NCBI GenBank assembly: GCA_001771235.1
Contig: METF01000091.1
Span: 10,647 to 17,838 of the forward strand
Direction of reading: 5' to 3'
From: Candidatus Zhuqueibacterota bacterium RBG_16_48_16
GTDB lineage: Bacteria; Zhuqueibacterota; Zhuqueibacteria; Residuimicrobiales; Sediminimicrobiaceae
DNA length: 7,192 bases
A program made the translations under genes and the position numbers. The notes under the pieces were generated by a model, which worked only from the letters and a program-made list of their open reading frames with translations, did no database searches and was not told the origin of the DNA. This document shows positions 1 through 5,306 of the stretch, one piece after another (position 1 is the first letter of the stretch; each line of letters begins with the position of its first letter).

Positions 1-609
1 GAGCTGCCTGGCAAGGATAACCGCATTGTCGACCACCAGCTTGCCACCGAAAATCAAAGCAGCCAGACCGGCAGCAACAAGGATCGCGATTTGTCTCGTC
101 GTTCGCTCCCTGACCTCCGGCGAATCGGCGACATCCACTTTGGAAATGGCAAAACTGTAGATCATAAAGAGAACAAAAAAGAGCAGCAGGACAACGCCGT
201 CGCCTCGGGAAAGCATATTTACCGAGGCGTTTAGCAGGCGGTCGTTAACCATGACGATGAGCACCACTACGGACAGCAGGGCAAACGGCATTTCCCGCCA
301 TATCGTATTTTTGCGCGAAGGCAACGGTCGAATGATGCCGGAGATACCGAGAATGAGCCAGATGTTGGCAATGTTGCTTCCGACAATGTTGCCGATGCTT
401 ATGTCGTAATTGCCCTTGGAAGCGGCGACGATGTTAACGATCAATTCCGGTGACGAGGTGCCAAAGGCAACGACCGTCAGGCCGACGACGATCTCGGAAA
501 TGGAAAACCGCAGGGCGAGCGACGAGGCGCCGTCGATCAGCCATTCCGCCCCTTTGATCAACAATACGAATCCGCCGGCAAGGAATAAAATGGCCAAAAG
601 CTCAACCAA
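1..609 (-). CDS. CaCA-family Na+/Ca2+ (calcium/cation) antiporter, N-terminal part; runs off the left edge
   Basis: An inner-membrane cation exchanger of the YrbG/NCX type, expected to export Ca2+ in exchange for Na+ (or K+-dependent Na+). 203 codons are visible of a family that is usually about 310-360 residues, so only the N-terminal half is here. The alpha-1 repeat is clear: VVAFGTSSPEL at about residues 46-56, then GNIVGSNIANIWLILG at 73-88. Glu55, Ser52, Ser78 and Asn82 sit where the NCX_Mj ion ligands lie, offset by one. Hydrophobic segments fall at about 4-20, 38-62, 72-95 and further on. The second (alpha-2) repeat would be outside the window. The start is TTG at 609; I see no ATG or GTG that fits better. 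GGGAGAG (617-623) lies 7 nt upstream as ribosome-binding site. The start overlaps the end of mscS by 8 nt, which suggests translational coupling. Family confidence is high; exact ion preference cannot be read. Confidence 0.88.
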   Translation of the reverse strand, partial: MVELLAILFLAGGFVLLIKGAEWLIDGASSLALRFSISEIVVGLTVVAFGTSSPELIVNIVAASKGNYDISIGNIVGSNIANIWLILGISGIIRPLPSRKNTIWREMPFALLSVVVLIVMVNDRLLNASVNMLSRGDGVVLLLFFVLFMIYSFAISKVDVADSPEVRERTTRQIAILVAAGLAALIFGGKLVVDNAVILARQL

Positions 610-1462
610 GGCTCGACTCTCCCGGCTGGTTTTGGACCAGGGTGATCGGAATCGGCTCGGTGGCAGAACCCTTGTAAAGAGAAAGATGTGGGAAGGGAAT
701 TTCAATCCCTTCTTTATCAAAACGCCTCTTGATGTCTTCGAGCATGGTGTTCTTCACTGTCAGCCAGTCGGCTTTGGCTGCCCACACGGAAAACTGCACA
801 TCAATCGATGAGCTGCCAAATCCGACAAAAATGATCAAAGGCTCCGGCTCATTGAGGCAGAATGGGTTTTTGTGGGCTATGTCCAGCAACACTTCCCTGA
901 CCCTGGCGATGTCTTCCTTGTAAGCCACGCCGAGCATGAGATCGACCCGCCTGATCGGAAATCGCGTGATATTGGTGAACTCGGTCTTGATCAGAATCTC
1001 GTTGGGAATTCTCACATACTTGTTGTCAAAAGTTCGCAGCTTTATGGACAGTGTGTCGATGGATAATATAACGCCGGTGGTGCTGCCGACCGTGATGACA
1101 TCGTCCACTTCAAAAGGCTTTTCGGCGATGAGGAACAATCCGCTGATGATGTTGGATACGCTCGTTTGCGAGGCAAAGCCCACGGCAATGCCGATGATTC
1201 CCGCCGCGCCTAACAGGTGCGAGATCTTGAATCCCAGCTCGTTCAATATCGAAATCGCAATGATGATCACTCCCGTATAGAGGATGATTTTTTCAAAGAT
1301 CATGCCCTGCTGTTTGGCCAGCTTTTTCGATGTGTATCTCCGTACCGACTTGCTCAGAAGGACTAGAACAGGGAATCCGATAAAAATAAGCACAGCAATA
1401 CGCACAAGGGACATCAACTGAAAGCCTGCGAATATTTGATCGATATGAAAACCTAAGAACAT
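602..1462 (-). CDS. mscS: MscS-type small-conductance mechanosensitive channel
   Basis: A homoheptameric inner-membrane channel that opens under membrane tension and releases solutes on osmotic downshock. With the start chosen here it is 286 residues, the same length as E. coli MscS. Two hydrophobic helices lie at about residues 18-38 and 57-76. The Gly/Ala-rich pore helix TM3 follows (about 81-116; GAAGIIGIAVGFASQTSVSN), leading into EKPFEVDD and a beta domain with RIPN and TRFPIRRVD. The C-terminal alpha/beta domain ends in GIEIPFPH, like the ISFPYPQ of MscS. I prefer ATG 1462 over ATG 1474 because GGAGGT (1467-1472) is spaced correctly for 1462 but overlaps the codons just after 1474. It lies 21 nt downstream of the DUF432-like gene and overlaps the antiporter start, so it is the middle gene of a compact operon. 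Loss of the extra four residues does not affect the family call. Confidence 0.93.
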   Translation of the reverse strand: MFLGFHIDQIFAGFQLMSLVRIAVLIFIGFPVLVLLSKSVRRYTSKKLAKQQGMIFEKIILYTGVIIIAISILNELGFKISHLLGAAGIIGIAVGFASQTSVSNIISGLFLIAEKPFEVDDVITVGSTTGVILSIDTLSIKLRTFDNKYVRIPNEILIKTEFTNITRFPIRRVDLMLGVAYKEDIARVREVLLDIAHKNPFCLNEPEPLIIFVGFGSSSIDVQFSVWAAKADWLTVKNTMLEDIKRRFDKEGIEIPFPHLSLYKGSATEPIPITLVQNQPGESSLG

Positions 1463-1466
1463 CAGC

Positions 1467-1472
1467 ACCTCC
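1467..1472 (-). promoter_or_regulatory. Shine-Dalgarno site that decides the mscS start
   Basis: GGAGGT on the minus strand, 4 nt before ATG 1462 (5 nt counted from GGAGG). The upstream in-frame ATG at 1474 has only an AT-rich stretch in front of it and no purine-rich site, so this motif supports the shorter 286-residue protein. Confidence 0.7.
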
Positions 1473-1483
1473 ATGACAAATTG

Positions 1484-2287
1484 CTACTTGATAAAAAAAC
1501 CAACGCCGGGCAGTTCCTTTAGACTGGCAAATGTCCTACCGAGGATAATTTTTTTAGGCTTGATCTGCGGCTCGGCAATCACGACCGCCTGTCTGCACTC
1601 TTTTGGAGCACGGCCGCTGTATTCCAGTTGGCTGAATCTGGCTTCGCCCTTGTAGGACACTTTGACTTCGTCGGTCCACAACTGCCTGCCATCATGAAAG
1701 AGCGTCAGATAAGGCGCCCGCAGGCAAATCTTTTGCAGCAATAAACCCTCGTTGGTCTTGTCGATGACCTGTACCGGGCATATCGCCAGAAAAGGGCGCT
1801 GCGCATCAGCCTCTATGTTCCGTCTCGCACCGGACGAAATCCAGTAACATAATTCACCGTCGACAAAAGTGCCGAACCAGGTGTTGGAGAGTGTCAGCGT
1901 CGGCATCTCCAAAAGCGTCTTGGAAAATTTTTTCCCCGTGGAAATCTGCAACCAGATCGGCAGCCGCACGAAAATTTTTGCCTGGCCGCCCTCGATGATC
2001 CGAAAGGGCGTTTCCGCCTCCACCACGATCGGCCGGCCGGGCAGCATCGGCGATATTTTGATCCTAAGATTCTTTTGCGTAATGGCCCAGCGGTGCCACT
2101 CTCTTTCCACCTCATCTTCGTTCACCACCTCATCCACCGATTCACATCTCTTGCAGGCAATTCTCAATTCGTTTTCATCTCGTGTCAGCCATAGCCTGAG
2201 CTCGCCAATGGACAAGGCGATGACCTCATCAGTCCGAATATCAAGCTCTCCCCAGATGGTCTTGTTATGTTGCCGCATATTTGTCAT
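1484..2287 (-). CDS. DUF432-like protein of unknown function, upstream of mscS
   Basis: 267 residues, mostly beta-type sequence with no signal peptide or membrane helix, so probably cytosolic. I recognise the DUF432 pattern from memory: a WGEL start (12-15), a central LPIWLQI strand (109-115), then LSNTWFGT (133-140), GELCYW (144-149), a conserved-looking CPV (170-172) and KICLRAPYL (186-194). CKRC at 45-48 is a CxxC-like pair, but no second pair is seen, so metal binding is only a possibility. The ATG at 2287 has GAGGA (2292-2296) 4 nt upstream; ATG 2278 is an alternative. It is followed after 21 nt by mscS and then the antiporter, so a role tied to the channel or ion balance is plausible by context. 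No enzymatic motif is visible and I assign no activity. The family name is a recollection, not a search result. Confidence 0.7.
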   Translation of the reverse strand: MTNMRQHNKTIWGELDIRTDEVIALSIGELRLWLTRDENELRIACKRCESVDEVVNEDEVEREWHRWAITQKNLRIKISPMLPGRPIVVEAETPFRIIEGGQAKIFVRLPIWLQISTGKKFSKTLLEMPTLTLSNTWFGTFVDGELCYWISSGARRNIEADAQRPFLAICPVQVIDKTNEGLLLQKICLRAPYLTLFHDGRQLWTDEVKVSYKGEARFSQLEYSGRAPKECRQAVVIAEPQIKPKKIILGRTFASLKELPGVGFFIK

Positions 2288-2319
2288 GATATCCTCATTA
2301 CTCGTTCAGCCATGGTTTT

Positions 2320-2431
2320 GACAGGATGACTGGGTGATGCAGGATAATACAGGATAACTATTTTCATCAACCAGATAAAAATGCTTAAAAATACGATCCT
2401 GTCAATTCGGTGAAATCCTGTAATCCTGTCC
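2320..2431. repeat. Intergenic inverted repeat A (three CAGGAT units facing three ATCCTG units)
   Basis: The left arm holds CAGGAT cores at 2322-2327, 2340-2345 and 2350-2355. The right arm holds ATCCTG at 2396-2401, 2415-2420 and 2423-2428. About 40 nt of AT-rich DNA separate the arms. The outermost units are GACAGGAT (2320-2327) and ATCCTGTC (2423-2430), exact complements, so the transcript can fold back. The unit spacing is irregular (18 and 10 nt left, 19 and 8 nt right). It fills most of the 196-bp gap between the corA stop (2484) and the DUF432-like start (2287), 52 nt past the corA stop. This gap should also hold any promoter of the DUF432-mscS-antiporter unit. I recall similar ATCCTGT-rich intergenic repeats from many environmental genomes, so it is probably a dispersed element. 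Confidence 0.7.
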
Positions 2432-2483
2432 AAGAGTCGTACCTGAATAATCACATATCCCATCAGCTAAAGCAACATCACCA

Positions 2484-3548
2484 TCACATCCAGTGCTTCT
2501 TGCGGAAAAAGGCGATCATGACCAAAGCGATTACCAGCATCACCAGCCAAAAGAGCGGGTAGGCATACCGGAAATGGATCTCCGGCAGATATTGAAAGTT
2601 GGTGCCGTAAACGCCGGCTATGAAAGTGAGCGGAATAAAGATCACCGAAAACACGGTCAAAATCCGCATGATTTCGTTCAGCCGGTTGCCGACGGAGGTA
2701 TGGTAAATGTTCAGGTCATCGGAGAGGATTTCCCGGTAGGTCTCGATCGCTTCATTGGCATAAATGAGCAGATCCTCCAGGTCTTTTAAATAAACGAACA
2801 CGCGATCGGAGACCATCTCCGATTCATTCTTGATGAACCTGCTCATGGCTTCGCGAACCGGGTGAATGACTCGCCGGACAAAACTGATTTCCCTTTTGTA
2901 ATGGTAAATCTTTCGCAACACCTCGCCATCGGGCCGGCGCAGGACGTGCTCCTCCAACGCTTCGATCCGCTCACCCAGTTGTTCGATGAGAGAGATATAA
3001 TTATCGACCACCGTGTCCAGCAGCGCATACGCCAGGTAGTCGATGCCGGAGTGGCGAATGCTGCCGTGATGATGGCGGATCCTCTCCCTGACCGGCTCGA
3101 AGAATTCGCCGGGCTGCTCCTGAAAAGTGAGCAGGTATTTATCCGTTATGATCATGGCGAATTGGTCCGATTTGACCCTCTCCTTTTTCTCATCAAACAC
3201 AAGCATCTGCATCACGAAAAAAAGACAGTTATCGTATTCCTCGGTCCTGGGTCGCTGACCGGTGTTGACGATACTTTCCAATATCAAAGGGTGCAGCGTA
3301 AACACCTTGCCGACACTGGTGATGAAATCGGTGTCGTGCAATCCATAAATATTGACCCAGGTGACCGTTTTCTCTTTGGCATACGGCAGCGCCGCCTCGA
3401 TCTGGCCGAGCTCTTTTTCTTCCAGGTGAAAATCATCATAATTCATTATTTTGATCTTCACCTTATCGAGCTTTTTGCGACCGATAAAAACAGGCGTGCC
3501 CGGCACCTGCCCTTTGGTCAAATCGCGCTTTTTTAGAAACCGGGTCAT
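2484..3548 (-). CDS. corA: CorA-type Mg2+/Co2+ channel with a variant GTN signature
   Basis: A pentameric inner-membrane divalent cation channel. The 354 residues align by eye with Thermotoga maritima CorA (351 residues) over the whole length: PGTPVFIG near the N terminus, TWVNIYGLHDTD (about 64-75), HPLILESI, the DPVRERIR-like EPVRERIRHHHG, and a long helical stalk (about 180-285). The first membrane helix (about 292-313) contains FIPLTFIAGVYG and the second lies at about 326-348. A basic tail, RKKHWM, ends the protein. The family signature YGMNF is YGTNF here (Gly315-Thr316-Asn317; codons 2606-2598). GMN variants such as GVN and GIN are known in the superfamily, so ion preference may differ. 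The start at 3548 has a modest AAAAGG about 7 nt upstream and fits the homologue length. It follows the LapA-like gene by 33 bp and is probably co-transcribed with it. Zn2+ export (ZntB-like) is an alternative role. Confidence 0.93.
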   Translation of the reverse strand: MTRFLKKRDLTKGQVPGTPVFIGRKKLDKVKIKIMNYDDFHLEEKELGQIEAALPYAKEKTVTWVNIYGLHDTDFITSVGKVFTLHPLILESIVNTGQRPRTEEYDNCLFFVMQMLVFDEKKERVKSDQFAMIITDKYLLTFQEQPGEFFEPVRERIRHHHGSIRHSGIDYLAYALLDTVVDNYISLIEQLGERIEALEEHVLRRPDGEVLRKIYHYKREISFVRRVIHPVREAMSRFIKNESEMVSDRVFVYLKDLEDLLIYANEAIETYREILSDDLNIYHTSVGNRLNEIMRILTVFSVIFIPLTFIAGVYGTNFQYLPEIHFRYAYPLFWLVMLVIALVMIAFFRKKHWM

Positions 3549-3581
3549 GATGAGCCTTTTTTAGAATTGTCTTTTTATTTT

Positions 3582-3800
3582 CTAGACTGTCGCCTGCGTT
3601 TCTTTCTTGTTCTTCTTTTTTAACGACCGAACCAGGTAACCCGCAATGAATCCAATTCCCAGTATTACAAAAAGTAAAACCAGGCTGGCCACGTGAATTT
3701 TCCAGAAGAAAATGTTCAACGTTGTGATCTGCATGTTTTGGATCAGAATTATGAGAAACAACACGCCGATAACGATCAGGGTAATCGTTTTGGGTTGCAT
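3582..3800 (-). CDS. Small inner-membrane protein with LapA-like (DUF1049) domain
   Basis: 72 residues with two membrane helices, at about 5-21 and 36-59, joined by a short loop containing TTLNIFFWKIHV. The tail is strongly basic (RSLKKKNKKE) and should face the cytosol. Layout, length and the QN at the end of helix 1 match the LapA-domain family, whose E. coli member acts in lipopolysaccharide assembly control with LapB. No LapB is visible here, so that function should not be transferred. The start is firm: GGAGGT at 3807-3812 lies 6 nt before ATG 3800. It precedes corA by 33 bp and probably shares its transcript. I found no convincing -35/-10 pair in the AT-rich leader 3801-3880. Because the family is small and hydrophobic, some doubt about the exact domain name remains. 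Confidence 0.78.
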   Translation of the reverse strand: MQPKTITLIVIGVLFLIILIQNMQITTLNIFFWKIHVASLVLLFVILGIGFIAGYLVRSLKKKNKKETQATV

Positions 3801-3886
3801 GGCAACACCTCCTTTTTAATGATAAGATTTTTCCATAAAACGGAATGGCTATCCTGCATCATTTATAAATTTTTGGTAATTATTCA

Positions 3887-4019
3887 GCCACCGAGTCACA
3901 AAGCCACTAAGGAACACAAAAAATCTTTGTGAACCTTTGTGTCTTTGAGTTTTTGTGGCAAAAAAATTACGATACCTGAATAGTTGCAATTTTTGCCACA
4001 AAGGCTCCAAGACACAAAG
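3887..4019. repeat. Intergenic inverted repeat B (CCACAAAG-type units, two overlapping hairpins)
   Basis: Hairpin 1 spans 3887-3959. The arms 3887-3924 and 3922-3959 are ungapped reverse complements at 27 of 38 positions, with no real loop, bounded by GCCAC and GTGGC. The units recur about every 8 nt (CCACCGAG, TCACAAAG, CCACTAAG, then ACACAAAA). Hairpin 2 pairs the same segment 3935-3959 with 3995-4019 at 22 of 25 positions. It is extended by an A-run at 3960-3966 against a T-run at 3990-3994, leaving a loop of roughly 20 nt. The two folds exclude each other. The element occupies the gap between the DHH gene stop (4046) and the LapA-like start (3800), 26 nt past that stop. Very similar CCACAAAGACACAAAG repeats are, as I recall, common in environmental bacterial genomes. 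Confidence 0.8.
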
Positions 4020-4045
4020 ACTATTTGACATATAAATAATTCAGG

Positions 4046-5095
4046 TCAGTCATGTATAAGCTTTTTCCATTTAACTTTTTTAACCCCAAGTTGCCTGGCA
4101 AAATTCACTTCAATGTCGTCGATCATTTCCGCGACCTTGTCGTCTGAGAGGTCTTTGATGGTCATTTTGCCGCCGGCAAAGGTATCGTGGCCGCCGCAGT
4201 TCTTCCTGTCTTTCAGCAGCGCCCGGATCAATTGGCCGGCTTTGGCGTTGGGCTGCGCGCTGCGAATCGAAATGATTATATCATTGCGAAACCGGCCGGT
4301 GCAAAAGGTCCAACTGATCCGCTCGTGTTTCAACAACAAATCCGCCACTTCCGCCACGATGTCCGGCGTCGTCACCGCGCCGACATGCGACACCATGACA
4401 TGGCGGTAGCTTTTGGCATTGCGCAGCGCTTTTCCAAGCGTCTTGTAGTAGGAGCGGGATAGTCTTGGATGGGTGATCCTGGCCAGTTTGGGCATGCTGG
4501 CTTTGACAAAAACCCACAGGTAGGCTTTTACATCGCGGGGACCGGTCTCCCGTCCCAGGTCCTGCGTTTCGGATTTTATGCCGTAGACCAGGGCGGTCGC
4601 CAAGTCGACTGGCATGCAGCCCATTAAATCGCATACCTCCAGCAGCTCGATAAGAAGCGTCGCCGTCGCTCCCACCTGCGGATCGTTCAGCAAAAACGGC
4701 GCGCTGTTCCTGGATGTGTAGGCGTGGTGATCGATCACGATGTGAAAAGGCGCATCCTCCGGGTAGATGTTGTTTCCGGCCGTGGGCTGGGTGTCGACCA
4801 GGGCGATGCGGTCGTAGCGTTTGTAGCCGATGCGGCTGGCTTTGATCAACGGTATGTTCAATTCCCGCGCCATGATGCGATTTTCGGCGCGGCCAATGAT
4901 GCCGCCATATACCAGTCTGGACTCTATATTGTAGCGCTTTTGGGCCAGGAAACTCAGGGCAAAAGCGCTGGCCATACAGTCCGGATCGGGATTGTTGTGC
5001 AGCACGATCAGCAGCGTTTTCTGCCCTTTCAGCACGGCATCGAGCCGGGAGACTAATTTGGCAATGTCCTGCCTGTTGTTTTTGTTTTGTGCCAT
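4046..5095 (-). CDS. DHH/DHHA1 family phosphoesterase (NrnA/RecJ-like)
   Basis: A probably cytosolic metal-dependent phosphoesterase; relatives degrade nanoRNA, pAp or cyclic dinucleotide products. The 349 residues hold the DHH domain motifs in order: HNNPDPD (33-39), VDTQP (100-104), the signature DHH with a following Ala (122-125), and GIKSETQDLGRE (172-183). A C-terminal DHHA1 domain follows, with GGHDTFAGG at 301-309. In many relatives the fourth motif reads TDT, so Glu176 replaces the usual Asp metal ligand here. Exonuclease RecJ itself is much longer, so NrnA-like activity is more likely, but the substrate cannot be read. ATG 5095 is the only reasonable start, since an in-frame TAG lies 24 nt upstream. 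There is no clear Shine-Dalgarno site, only an A-rich leader. It stands alone between two repeat-filled gaps, so it is probably its own transcription unit or weakly coupled to its neighbours. Confidence 0.88.
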   Translation of the reverse strand: MAQNKNNRQDIAKLVSRLDAVLKGQKTLLIVLHNNPDPDCMASAFALSFLAQKRYNIESRLVYGGIIGRAENRIMARELNIPLIKASRIGYKRYDRIALVDTQPTAGNNIYPEDAPFHIVIDHHAYTSRNSAPFLLNDPQVGATATLLIELLEVCDLMGCMPVDLATALVYGIKSETQDLGRETGPRDVKAYLWVFVKASMPKLARITHPRLSRSYYKTLGKALRNAKSYRHVMVSHVGAVTTPDIVAEVADLLLKHERISWTFCTGRFRNDIIISIRSAQPNAKAGQLIRALLKDRKNCGGHDTFAGGKMTIKDLSDDKVAEMIDDIEVNFARQLGVKKVKWKKLIHD

Positions 5096-5113
5096 GGCGT
5101 TTTTTATTTTGGT

Positions 5114-5141
5114 ATCCTAACCCGAATAAAGCGGAATCCAA
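5114..5141 (-). promoter_or_regulatory. Possible sigma70-type promoter for the DHH phosphoesterase gene
   Basis: TTGGAT (5136-5141) and TAGGAT (5114-5119) on the minus strand, separated by 16 bp. Each matches its consensus hexamer at four of six positions. Transcription from here would give a leader of only about a dozen nucleotides before ATG 5095. The site lies between repeat C and the gene. The match is weak and such pairs occur by chance in AT-rich DNA. Confidence 0.22.
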
Positions 5142-5149
5142 TAAAATAC

Positions 5150-5250
5150 AACCACGAATTTGCACCAATTACGCACGAATTTGCACGAATTAAAATTAGT
5201 GTTGGTGTACAAATTCGTGAAATTCGCTTAATTCGTGAAAATTCGTGGTT
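5150..5250. repeat. Intergenic inverted repeat C (four CACGAATT units facing four AATTCGTG units)
   Basis: The left arm has CACGAATT or a one-base variant starting at 5153, 5163, 5174 and 5184, a 10-11-10 nt pitch. The right arm has AATTCGTG or a variant (AATTCGCT at 5221) starting at 5212, 5221, 5230 and 5240. The outer 22 nt of the arms (5150-5171 against 5229-5250) are reverse complements at 20 positions. The inner parts pair with small offsets, around a loop of about 20 nt (5192-5211). The element fills the gap between the stop of the CoA-hydrolase fusion (5307) and the DHH gene start (5095), 56 nt past that stop. Closely similar AATTCGTG-type repeats are familiar from environmental bacterial genomes, from memory only. 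No transposase or target duplication is visible. Confidence 0.82.
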
Positions 5251-5306
5251 AAATTTTTCAGAATCTACCTTCTGCCATATTTGTACAAAAATTGATTTCT
5301 AAGATA

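Noticed and set aside
2335..2346. TGATGCAGGATA also present inverted at 3850-3861
   Set aside because: A single shared 12-mer between two places in 7 kb, counting both strands, is expected about by chance. The flanks do not extend the match.
2344..2370. Minus-strand promoter TTGATG with TATTAT upstream of the DUF432-like gene
   Set aside because: The spacer is only 15 bp and the -35 is weak. The TATTAT lies inside repeat A, so the match may be accidental.
2441..2449. ACCTGAATA shared by the flanks of repeats A and B (also 3974-3982, and inverted ATTCAGGT at 4039-4046)
   Set aside because: Too short to be significant, and the neighbouring bases diverge at once. It could be an element end, but only genome-wide copies could show that.
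3801..3880. Promoter for the LapA-like/corA unit
   Set aside because: TATCAT at 3819-3824 resembles a -10 box, but there is no acceptable -35 at 16-18 bp and the start would fall on the ribosome-binding site.
3849..4031. A 60-residue minus-strand reading frame across repeat B
   Set aside because: It contains ATKTQRHK, which is the translation of the CCACAAAG units and recurs, as I recall, as spurious hypothetical proteins. No ribosome-binding site supports it.
4281..5168. A 295-residue minus-strand frame overlapping the DHH gene
   Set aside because: It is the +1-shifted shadow of the DHH gene. The overlapping frame has all DHH and DHHA1 motifs, while this one is rich in Arg, His and Gly with no domain pattern.
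5150..5250. Repeat C as a CRISPR array
   Set aside because: The units are 8 nt at a 9-11 nt pitch and inverted between arms, with no spacers and no cas genes nearby.
5087..5302. A 71-residue plus-strand reading frame across repeat C
   Set aside because: Its HEFAPITHEFARI-type repeats simply translate the CACGAATT units. It has no ribosome-binding site and it is the familiar spurious product of this repeat type.
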